From positions 62,001 to 126,000 of the forward strand of contig JAHLKI010000007.1 of assembly GCA_025602905.1 (NCBI GenBank): a stretch of 64,000 nucleotides of DNA, in the 5' to 3' direction. The position numbers and the translations under genes were made by a program. The notes under the pieces were generated by a model. That model was not told the origin of the DNA and ran no database searches. It was given only the letters and a program-made list of their open reading frames with translations. Positions 1 to 9,253 of the stretch are shown here, piece by piece. The DNA is from Phlyctochytrium arcticum (Eukaryota; Chytridiomycota; Chytridiomycetes; Chytridiales; Chytridiaceae). Position 1 is the first letter of the stretch; each line of letters begins with the position of its first letter.

Positions 1-207
1 TCCACTGAACATATGGGCTGCCACCACTCCCAAAGCAGCAACTCCTCGCAAGCCGGTAAGGCATTTGACTGAGAAGAATGGGACACGCGTGCGCACGTAT
101 TTCTTCGGCTTGACGTTGATTATGGTAGGGGCATCTGGGTTGAGCTTGGCCGGAGTCGAATCCCCACCAGGAAGGTCATGAACAGTAATAGCAAGCTTCT
201 CCGCCAT
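1..207 (-). CDS. Acyltransferase-3 family membrane protein, N-terminus only (partial)
   Basis: The reading frame runs leftward from an ATG at 207 for 69 codons and leaves the window without a stop. After a hydrophilic leader of about 50 residues comes the motif LTGLRGVAALGVVAAHMF. This matches the opening of acyltransferase-3 (OafA/NodX-type) domains, which begin with (L/I)-D/T-GLRG-x-A-A followed by a first membrane helix ending in a conserved His. Known members are multi-pass membrane proteins that transfer acyl groups to sugars or lipids; the substrate here cannot be guessed. The start is the only in-frame ATG before the motif. The catalytic region lies outside the window, so the family call rests on about 20 residues. 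Confidence 0.6.
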   Translation of the reverse strand, partial: MAEKLAITVHDLPGGDSTPAKLNPDAPTIINVKPKKYVRTRVPFFSVKCLTGLRGVAALGVVAAHMFSG

Positions 208-1437
208 GTTTCGCAGATACGTTGGTCAAAATCTATCTGATAATTGAAGGTTATTAATTGGTATACTGGTCGATTCGGGCAACTAACATGTACCTGGATT
301 AAATTCTCTTTGATTTTGCGAAGCCTGGAAGTTCTGTACTGGCTGAATTCGAGGTGGGTCCGGATACGCTGCCCAAACCTTATAAAGAATATATCATTCA
401 CACTATGAGCCCCCCACAAGTTGAACGGTTGCCAAAGGTGAGAAAATTGATCGGCAAAATTTATTTAGTGATCCGTCAATGGTGGACCGATTATCAGCAA
501 TTTCAAGCGAAACTAGCAAGTTCTCAAAATGCTGTGGGAACTAATTGGACGAGCGAAAATTGACCTGCATCCCCCTGTAAAATCCTGCAGGATTAATGAG
601 GCTTTATCCCCACCACAAAAATGCTCAAGCTGTGCTGTGCATGCACGCAAGCCTGGCATTATTGGCCGACAAAATCCCGCGCTTGCAAGACGACAAAAGA
701 TATCAATTAGAGCAAGACCAGTTCAAAAGTCCGCGCCAATGCAGCTATGAGCGGGCTTTCATTTACCATGCCCCTTTTTTTGAGGACAACTGGCAAACTG
801 ACTGTCAGGAATGCTTCCCAAAAAAATCATACTTTTGATGTGAGAAAGGCCAATTAGTTGTCGTCATGTCGTGAAATTAGCCACCGACGAACACAATCTT
901 AGGCATGTTTTCGAATCTACGGCGATATGATGGTCGAAATGTACTGTAGATAGAGGAGGTTGAGATATGATATTCGAGTACAAGTGCCTTTGGCTCAGTT
1001 GTCAAGCAGCCTCCCGCCAACTGAGTTGGTCGTTGAGTACGAGAAGCCATGAAATGCCTTCATGAAAAATTGCTTTTCCCTGACCCTGTATGCATTCCCA
1101 GTTGAGTATTACTCGGTGTTTACTGAGCTGTCACATGGACTGACAGCTGCAGGGAGGAAAGTCAGCCATCAAAGTGATTTCCCAACTTAAATTTTTTTGG
1201 ACAGTTTGCCACATGCTCGCCCGCCCTGAATGGAAGGCAAGGGCATAAAGGAAATTGACACTAGGGACATCTTCAGCTTTGTCCATTGTATTCATTTGGC
1301 TTTCGAAACGGAATTTAAATAAAGAAGACCATCAATCCTTCGCGGCAGCTGGAATTGTAACACGCACCGGAACAACGAAGATGCATCATCAATGTTTTTC
1401 AGAGCGAAGAGGACTTGATCGGGCAAAATTCGGCATC
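208..1437. other. Intergenic region between divergent genes
   Basis: About 1.2 kb with no reading frame I can support. Short frames at 354-563 and 596-838 have no family resemblance and no consistent splice partners. It must hold the promoters of the leftward acyltransferase and the rightward secreted-protein gene, but I see no clear TATA box. It is unusually long for this window, where divergent starts are typically 60-600 bases apart. Confidence 0.5.
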
Positions 1438-2708
1438 ATGATACTACTTTATGTAGCATTATTGTTGCCAGCGATGGTGCATTCGCAAGCTATACCGGTC
1501 ATGCAAGTCAAGGCACTGAACACAACTGGCGTAGCTGGTCAGGCGAACCCACTTCGATTTGAAGTTTACTCGGATAAGTACAAGGTGGGCCATCATTTGA
1601 CTTATGCACGAAGTTACCAGATGTATTGACAATGTTGGTCTCTATACAGCTAAAATGGGAAAATCTCAAAGAGGTGGACGGATGCCGGCTCGTCTTTGTG
1701 ATAGTCCATCAATCGTTCAACTCACTTATTCGCCAATGTCCGGAGGATTTTGCCAATATTCGCTCGCAGGATGATGTCTTCACCATTTATCCCAAATTGC
1801 CTTTTGCCGGCAGTTATGTGATATCTGCCAAATTTACCATCAATATGCCGAATGTCACTTTGCCGGCTCTACCTCCGCCATTACCACCGTTGAATGTCAC
1901 TGATCCTATTGGCGGCTCCAATGCAACCAACTCTACCAATGAAGCGGGAAACAGTACAGAGCCCGCTAGTCCCCCGGACAATTCCACCACCCAGATCGCC
2001 GTACCTACCGAAGCCAAACAAACAAGCATGTTTCTGGTCGTCAACGATGGTCCTAGAGGCGACCCCCCACCAGTGGCAACAGAGCGCTTCCTCCATGGAG
2101 ATGTGCCAACCGGTCCGGATTTGTTAAGTGAGCCATGGATTTATTCAGATCATGCTGTGAAGCTTCCTTCCTTAGAGGAACCAGCCGATGTAAACTATTG
2201 GAGCGACAATGGCACGTTTCGGGTGGCACTCTCTGCTGTGGGTGGTGGGAAAATCAAATTAAACTACTGTCGACCTTTTATGATTGAATTTTCAACCATC
2301 AATTCGACTGGTTTTATCTCGCCGGCCTACAACTTTGCCAAGTTCAAGAATCAGGATGCCCACATTATGAGCTTTCGAGCGGATGAAATGGCGGATGCCC
2401 TTCAAGGAATAGGCTACCGAGTAGGAGAAGACTCCAAATTTCAGCCAATTTGTTCCTCTCAACAGGAAATCCCTACTTTTGAAAACACATCCAATCGAAT
2501 AGGCTTTGGCGTATACTTCGGGAAAGGCGGGGTGTACCAGGTCATGATTCAGGCCAAAATCAATGGGTACATAGTGACGGCCGGATTCCCCGTCAAGGTT
2601 TCCAATGAGGAACAAACTTGGAACACTGGTTCGCGACCATGTACATCTGGATGGTCCGTCCTTTTGACGATAGTGGCAGCAATTGTATTCGCAACATTTA
2701 CAGCATAG
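1438..2708 (+). CDS. Secreted, probably GPI-anchored cell-surface glycoprotein of unknown function
   Basis: Two exons, 1438-1584 and 1650-2708, joined across a 65-nt phase-0 intron (GTGGGC...ATACAG), encode 401 residues. The start was chosen because it opens directly into a signal peptide (MILLYVALLLPAMVHSQA), although frames continue upstream. The middle (around residues 150-210) is rich in Pro, Ser, Thr and Asn with many N-x-S/T sites. The last 20 residues are uniformly hydrophobic and preceded by small polar residues, the layout of a GPI attachment signal. No catalytic domain is recognised. The ectodomain has scattered Cys that could form disulphides. A cell-wall or adhesion role is plausible inference only. 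The 3' end faces that of the Thg1-like gene 203 bases away. Confidence 0.75.
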
Positions 2709-2911
2709 AAATGTCATCATCACTGCCGCTATGTACAGAGCTATAGAATTTCATTTGTGTAGACAACATGTTACTTTGCACTACTTCGTAGAGACCAAAA
2801 AATATAATATTGAACTGGTATTACCTACAGGCTACCGATCCAAGTAAGAGAGAACTACGATAAACTTAGAGAAATAAATTAAGGCAAAAGTACCGAGGGA
2901 TCCTGCAACTA

Positions 2912-4171
2912 TTAATCTGTACACATGGGATCCTTTGGTGGCCATCTGCCACCATTGCCCCAATATTTTTGGAAGACAAAAGCAATTCTCTCTTCATCAG
3001 TCCAATCGGCCCAATTGAAGGAGCCCACTCGCAAACGCGAGCGTAATACCGGTCCCGGCACCGGCTCTCCTGTGCGCGGATTGATCATGCCGTGCAGCTC
3101 ATATTGCTCTTTCTTGACCCATATTCCAAACAAATGCTTTGCTGAATAATCGCGAAATGGCGAGACACTCTTTTCTGTCGAAAGCATCCCTAATTGGTCT
3201 TTTATAGTTTTGTGATGCAACATTCGGGGGGTAAAGTTGGCGTGGGAAATTTGTGATATGGAATTTCGGAGCCCGTCAAAATTTGATCGCCAGAATATAC
3301 ACTCCATGACGGTCCTTGTGTCAGGTGTCGGTACCAGTCGGCCATCCAAGTAGGCGTGATGGTCGATCATACGAGTTCGAACAGTGTCAGGCAGGCCGTC
3401 CCAATTTGCCTTTGAGAGATGGAAATTGAGGCGCGCGCTTGCATAAGAGGCAGTGATGGAAGCAAGTTTCTGGCAGCGGCCAGAGTAAATATGTACTTTT
3501 GGCGACATTCGTACTACTTTCTTGGGCCGAGCCCCATCCGTTTGACCACTCGCATTTTCAGATGATGACGCCTTCTCATCCGAAATGCTCAATCTTGATG
3601 CTTGTCCGCCATCATCCAAGATAAATTTGTCACTTATTTCTGTTGTTTGATCCGGTATGTCTGCCGCCGCAAACACTAGCGAAATCTCATCTGATTGACA
3701 GTACCCCAGCACAGGAGAAAAGCGAGTCACTAGATCCTTTGTCGTGTTGACCAGAGCTTCAGTCAACCGCTCGTCGAACGGCTTGACCAGTCCACTAGTG
3801 AAATTTTTGAATGAAACACCATCAAGGCGAATCACAAAAGGCTGGGTATCGGGTATGGATGAATCGACCGTGTTCTCCATTTGTTTCAACCTAGACAAGA
3901 ATGAGCTCCAGCATCTGCAAACTTTACACGACTACTGCTTTACGTACTTAGCACCGATATCGGCTTCGTACATCGTGTACAACGCTGTTTGTGCGCTTTG
4001 CGGAAACTCCATATTTTGGTCGGATTTGTTTATGCTCGTCCCGGACTGATGATCCCGAAGCCTGATCGAAGCAGAAAACGAAGAAAAGTGCCGCACAGGC
4101 ATATAGATGGGTCGAGATGCAGCGGTACAGAGGATTGGCGCCAGCGCCAGCCTTAAACCTTTCAAGACCAT
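2912..4171 (-). CDS. Thg1-like protein (3'-5' RNA polymerase / tRNA 5'-end repair) with mitochondrial-type leader
   Basis: Exon 1 (4171-3948) and exon 2 (3890-2912), joined across a 57-nt GTACGT...TCTAG intron, give 400 residues. Residues 93-99 (FVIRLDG) and 141-143 (SDE, in GYCQSDEISLVF) carry the metal-binding Asp98 and Asp142/Glu143 of the Thg1 palm domain. The KPFDERL stretch and the later WR-x(5)-LRNSIS segment resemble Thg1-like proteins (TLPs) of protists and phages rather than canonical tRNA-His guanylyltransferases. These enzymes add nucleotides 3'-to-5' to tRNA 5' ends. The first ~40 residues are Arg/Ser/Ala-rich, almost free of acidic residues (RHFSSFSASIRLR), suggesting mitochondrial import. 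A low-complexity insert of about 45 residues follows the SDE motif. In Dictyostelium, TLPs repair mitochondrial tRNAs; the same role here is inference. Confidence 0.82.
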
Positions 4172-4491
4172 GCCCTTTCAGAATGTCAAAATTGAACCGA
4201 GCGGACTTTCGGTCGCGACGCAGTCACTGGCTCAGTCGAATGACTCGAATGACTCGAATGAGTCTCATGTGGCGCGGTTATTCGTTGTTCGACGGTCAGT
4301 CGGTGACTGCCAAATTCCCACGTACACTGTCTTACGGGAACTGTACAGGGGAGACCCTATAGCAATAAATTATCGAGGGAAACTTCCGCAAAGAAAGTGC
4401 AACCTCCCAGACCTCTTCGGAACGGTATCAGCAAAAGATCAGATGGTTATGTATTGCATCAGGAAGTTGTAAATTTTTAGCCTCGCTGCAG
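4172..4491. promoter_or_regulatory. Upstream region of the Thg1-like gene, with a 9-bp triplication
   Basis: This 320-base gap separates the start of the leftward Thg1-like gene from the stop of the leftward ArfGAP gene. Positions 4237-4263 contain three tandem copies of CGAATGACT. TGACTC-like words resemble AP-1/Gcn4-type sites, so these could be operator copies, but they may equally be a simple repeat. A frame at 4107-4472 on the other strand looks like chance. Confidence 0.35.
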
Positions 4492-6503
4492 CTAAAAATC
4501 TTCCCATCCCTCATCTGGCGTGCTTTCATTCAGCTTTTGTGGAACAACTGCTTTCACGGGTGCATCACTGCCAGAGGCGGGTCCAGTGCTTCCAGACACG
4601 GAAACTCCAGAGTCCTTTACACTGCGAGCGGCCGCATCGGGTTGGGCGGTCTTGATCGGTGACCCTGAAGCTGGCTTGTTGTCCCAATCATCCCAAATCT
4701 CATTGCCTTCATCCCAACTACTCCGAGGCTGTTTCTCCTCCTTTCGCTCGTGATTTTCCATAGGTCGACCAAGCTCGTCATACGCAGAGGTTGCCCCGTA
4801 CTGCGAAACTGGAGCGTTGTACTGATTCTCGTACGCGTAGTTCCTGTCGTTGTCGTCGGTTTGGTAGTAGCCCCCGTGATTGGCCCCTTCATTACCCTGG
4901 TTCAAAAAGGAGGATGCAATATTAAACCCCTTCTGTCCCACTTCAGACACCTAAATAGAGAAATCAGTTAAAAAAAGCTTTCCGTCAGAGCTGCTCAAAA
5001 AGGCCTATACTTTACCCTTGATCCGAATGTAGAGCCAAAAGTTGTGACAGAGCGGGATATATTATCCTTAAAGTTGGGATCACGGACCGCAGAGGCTGTT
5101 GGTTGAATGACATTCTCGGCTACTTTTTGCCCAACCATTTCAGCACCTGAAACAGCCAACTTTGCACCTTCCGCAACTGTGTGACCGAGCGCGCCAACAA
5201 CTGAGGTCAGTGTTGGTGCAAGGAAGCCCCAACCTTTCGAGACAGCTGCGAAAGGATCATCCAATATATTGACTGGTGCAGATTCCCGAGGTGGAGGTGT
5301 ATCTTTCAGGTATTTAAATCATGCTGTTCACAATCGGAGATGTGATCAGTAAAAGCGCACTCACAGTTTGATCCAAACCCGGCAAAGCGTCCTCCTTGAT
5401 TAGGTGGCAAATCCACTGGTCGACTTGAATTCTCCTGACCCTTACGCTGCGTGGGGTAATATTCAGTGTCAAGGGCGACTGGATGGTCTTGCTTTTCAGA
5501 CGTACAGCGAAGAAGTTCTCATTTCGTGATTTGTCCGTCAAAGGACCCTGTCCCTCCGACCCTGATTGGTATCCACCACTATGCACAGACCCAGACAAAG
5601 GGCTACCTTGGCTGCCTGCGCTGGCATTCATGCTACGGTTCATAGAAGGAGAGTTGGACATGCGGGAAATGCGTGGAGAGGCAGAGAGACGTGGGGAGTT
5701 GCGACCGGTTTGCGCGAGACGGGCAGGTGCTGTCCATGGACGTCCCTCGCAATCTGCGGCGAGCTTGGTAAAACGCCTTAGACAGATTCATCACACATCC
5801 AAATCTTTAGATGGTACCTTCTCTTTGTAGTTTTTGGCGAACTCGCTGATAAGGGGGGTTCAGGACCAACGTTGATCGTTTATGTTCGATCCTAATTTTT
5901 ACCTGTGATATTTGTCCTTTATGGGAGGGAAAAAATGTCAGACATTCCGTATTACGTTTCTGGGAACATGGTATTTACCTGTATCGTCAGACCTTCTGAC
6001 CAATCTAAGCACACTCAGTGTCAACACCAATCGCCAAATCATCCCACACGAACATGGGTCGCTTACCAGGCTGCGAGCGGAAAAACTCCAACGCTTTGCG
6101 ATTGCCGCCCAACTCCATTTTCCTCACTTGGTCTTCACTCCACTTGTCCATTGTGACTGATCGTACAAAGCTCACATGCACACCCTTCATTACATCTCTT
6201 AGTTTCATCGGGTTCATCCAAAACCAAATCTCGACTCAAGCCTCCGTACCAGACTACGATGGACACCCGAGCAATCCAAGCAGAAAAAAATCCCGTATGT
6301 TACGCTTGCCCATTGCGGATTATGCACACCTGTAATATGATTCGCGCGGCTGATTTTAGTTTTCAAGCATCGTGTGCCATTGGGACGGGCGATTGCCCTC
6401 TTGCTATTCGCGGTGGCAGCTTTTTTCACATACCACAATCTATGCATGTTTTGTTATCCTCCCGTTTCTGTAGCTCTAGCAGCTTTTGTTTCATAGGATC
6501 CAT
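4492..6503 (-). CDS. ArfGAP1/Gcs1-type Arf GTPase-activating protein
   Basis: Ten exons (6503-6434, 6329-6250, 6184-6067, 5978-5956, 5916-5903, 5845-5818, 5763-5506, 5446-5365, 5302-5016, 4950-4492) encode 472 residues. The N-terminal ArfGAP domain has the zinc finger C20-x2-C23-x16-C40-x2-C43 and the following Arg48 in GVHRS, the expected arginine finger. A second conserved patch, [18 protein letters not shown], matches the linker of ArfGAP1/Gcs1. The C-terminus has an amphipathic segment ([13 protein letters not shown]...), possibly a curvature sensor like the ALPS motifs of the family, and ends in a Trp/acidic tail (DEGWEDF). The protein stimulates GTP hydrolysis by Arf1 on COPI membranes. 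Several exons are tiny (14, 23 and 28 nt), so automatic predictors may lose them. Confidence 0.93.
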
Positions 6504-6675
6504 GTCTTCTTAATAGTCGAGAGACCTTTTCAAGAAACCTCGCGTAAACAAATAGGGCAACGATACAAAAAAGCAGGGTTGGTAGAATTGACGTACAGGA
6601 TGCGGGAATCAACCCAAGGTTCGTCGGATGTTCAATACTTCTTTGGTAACAAGGGTACAGATATTTGTTGAGACT

Positions 6676-7043
6676 TTAGCGCCAGGTTTTTGTATAGAGT
6701 CCTCGCAAATCTTGTTTTTTGAGCCGTCGGCAGCCGTCGGCGACTGTCATGCAAAACAGCTTGTCATTTTCGGCGTAAGCAGGGATCACGTGGCCAACCC
6801 TGATCCCGACTCCCCAACGCGGAAACTTGACAAAAACATGTTTGTCTCCGTGGTTTTTGACCCCCATTCCGTCGGTCAATTTGAGCGCAGTTTGCCAGCT
6901 AATTCTTGAGTGTGGAGCTCATCACCGTGGGATCCTATCACTCACTTTGCTAGCCTTGTCACCGGGAGTTCTGCGGCGAAATACGCTGTCTGATCGGATA
7001 AAGAAATCGCGCAGCACTGGCCCAACGTTAACAAATCCTTCAT
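6676..7043 (-). CDS. Small protein resembling mitochondrial ribosomal protein mS34; 5' end uncertain
   Basis: Two exons, 7043-6946 and 6898-6676, join across a 47-nt GTGAGT...TTAG intron in phase 2. Only this pairing keeps a protein-like frame; the alternative frame of exon 1 reaches a stop soon after splicing. The product is at least 106 residues. It contains LPVTRLANW and, later, KFPRWGVGIRV, which I read as similar to the RLPVRAW and LP-F-G-GR/V patches of mS34, a small-subunit mitoribosome protein. The resemblance is from memory and weak. Upstream in-frame sequence (KELNLKQKL) without an earlier ATG suggests an additional short 5' exon. The start lies only 98 bases from that of the rightward gene at 7142, implying a shared promoter. 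Confidence 0.45.
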
Positions 7044-7141
7044 CAACTTCTGCTTCAAATTTAGTTCCTTTGTGCATAGCCAAGACCCGCCAAGTCAACA
7101 GCAATCTCCACGGCTTATTTCCAGCCTTCCTTTCATTCATC

Positions 7142-8708
7142 ATGTTGCTTGCAGCACCATTTTCGCCGCAGCCAGCACCACATCAGCACTCGCCGTCGCG
7201 GCGGCTGCGGCGCCAGCAACCACCTGCTCGACCACATTCACAGTCATCACATGCATCCGAAGAGACTATACCCATCGCGACTCTGAAGGATCATCTTTCA
7301 CTGGTTGAAAATACCCTTCAAAACCAGACCACAGAGATCACTACTCAGCCAGTATGGCCCCAGTCAGTATCGGGCGCATCCACCGTGTCCATGAACTCTC
7401 CAGTCTTACTGTCTGCTGCCGTAAAATGGGGCCCGCCAGCCAATACTGGGTCTGATGTTCGAAAAGAGGACCATGCCAGCAGCGATGGTCTTGGTAGTTC
7501 CCCGGTGCGCGGGGAAGGCGGGAGTTCAGCAGCAGCGGAACTGACAAATCATACCTTACGATCTTCACCCCGACGGGCGCCCGTGGGAAGAAAAACCACG
7601 TCAGCCGAAAATACCACGACAACGCGTTTGACAACCAAAACTCGACAGACAACAGCAATGGGAACGTCTTCAGCAAGCGTTCAGAGTGCAGCGTCGTCGT
7701 TTTCGTTGTCCACAGCTAATGTCACCCAAAATGGAAAAAGTTTGGGGAACGGGTCTGAGCCCAGAGTGGCCACACGCGCATCAAAGGTTTGTGATTTCCT
7801 CCTGTTTTTTTTCCGTTGTGGACTTCACAAAGAATTGACACATCCTTTCATCACATAGCGTAAACACCAAGATCCAGTACCATCAGCGTCTGCTCATTCA
7901 TTGGCCCCTATCACAAAGCGTCCCAAGCGCTGTCTCCCGTCCAAGACTGCTCCAAAGGTGCGTGCATCCTGATCCAATCCGGGCCATCGTATTGCAGGTG
8001 TTCATAATGTCGTCGTACAGGCCAAGGCCGGCAAACCACCCCCATCTGCCTCTAACATTACGCGTGAAACCATACTGAATAAAGAAATCCGCGCACATTC
8101 CAATAACGTGCGAGATCTGGCCAAATGGAGCTTGTGGATGCGAAGCATGCAGACGTATCTGCCTGAATTGGAGGTAAAGAGAAAAAAAAAATCCCACGTT
8201 TTTTTTCCAACTGGAAAATTCATTCTTGGTGGATTTTGTGCAGAATAAACGCGCTGCACTGCTTCAAATTGAACAAGAATACCTGGCAACCCGTATACTG
8301 CCATCGATACCCTTCTCTCATAACCCAGCGACATCGTCGTCACCCACACCTGCTCCATCATCCTCAAATTGTAGGCCACCATACCCCGAAAACAACCGTC
8401 ATTCACCGTCAGCCACTACTGAACAGTTGGCCTCAACATCATTCCAATCCCATGTATCGCCAGATCCACTCAGCGCCTGCATAACCCACCAACTGCACCC
8501 AAACCTGCCATCTTCGATGCCAGCACGGGCTTCCTCATCATCGCAGTCAATGGCCGCCCTCCTTTCGGACCTTGCCCGTCTCACCGAATGTGCTAATACT
8601 GTTCATGACCGCATCCAACATCGCGTTCTGGAACCTCTGACTAAACTCTTAGAAAACGAGCGGCATCGTGGGATGGAGCCACTTGACTGTGGAGGAGGAA
8701 TGGCTTGA
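7142..8708 (+). CDS. Unknown Ser/Thr/Pro-rich protein with basic patches and C-terminal helices
   Basis: Four exons (7142-7786, 7859-7957, 8021-8173, 8244-8708), all joined in phase 0, encode 453 residues. I do not recognise the family. The first 215 residues are low-complexity and probably disordered. Exon 2 is strongly basic (TKRPKRCLPSKTAPK), a likely nuclear localisation signal. Exon 3 encodes a predicted helix (VRDLAKWSLWMRSMQTYLPE) and exon 4 starts with another (RAALLQIEQEYL). The protein ends in a third amphipathic helix around ALLSDLARLTECANTVHD. This layout would suit a nuclear scaffold or DNA-associated protein, which is speculation. The consistent phases and clean GT-AG borders argue that it is a real gene. 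Confidence 0.65.
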
Positions 8709-9253
8709 GCCTTTGGTGGTAGCGACATGAATTTTTCTGAGTTTCGTTATGGACTCGCGATGCTGCAAAATCACATTATACAAAAAACAAATAGTGGCCC
8801 ACCACATATCTGTCCCCGAAGTTTCTCGTACCTATTGTTTTTGGAATAGAATGTACGCATAGAATATCAGGGTCACAAAATAGAAATGTTGAATCTACGG
8901 TTATGGAAATCGAATGGAAAAACAACGAGCATTTCTAGGAGCATTTAGATAACGCGTAGACAAGCAGGTAGACAAGCCGTGGATAATCCATAGAAGAATA
9001 AAAATTGCGCAGGGTCAAGGTCAGCACGGCTGTGAAGGTAATGATGAGTTTGGTTAAATGTTTCCAGAATGGTACTATTTCCGACAGAAGGGTGACAGGA
9101 AGTATGTTGAAAGAAAAGGTAATCAACAGATCAATCCCATTTCCTGACCGAAAATGAAGAAAAAAAATTAAGATAATCTGCGGACGGGGGAAGAAGAGTA
9201 GAAAATCTAAGGCCGGGGAGTTTTACACATGTAAGAGAGACACGCTCCACAAA
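8709..9253. other. Intergenic region between two converging genes
   Basis: 545 bases holding the 3' ends of the unknown rightward gene and the leftward casein kinase gene. A 63-codon hydrophobic frame at 8935-9126 on the minus strand begins at TTG rather than ATG and has no recognisable relatives, so I do not call it a gene. A-rich runs near 8780 and 9160 could contain polyadenylation signals. Nothing else is evident. Confidence 0.5.

Noticed and set aside
596..838. 80-codon frame in the first intergenic region
   Set aside because: No domain, no upstream or downstream exon that joins in phase, and ordinary composition for non-coding DNA here.
4107..4472. 121-codon plus-strand frame overlapping the Thg1-like first exon
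   Set aside because: It is antisense to a well-supported exon, and its middle is the 9-bp promoter repeat.
8935..9126. 63-codon hydrophobic minus-strand frame
   Set aside because: It starts at TTG, matches no known small membrane protein, and lies between two convergent 3' ends.
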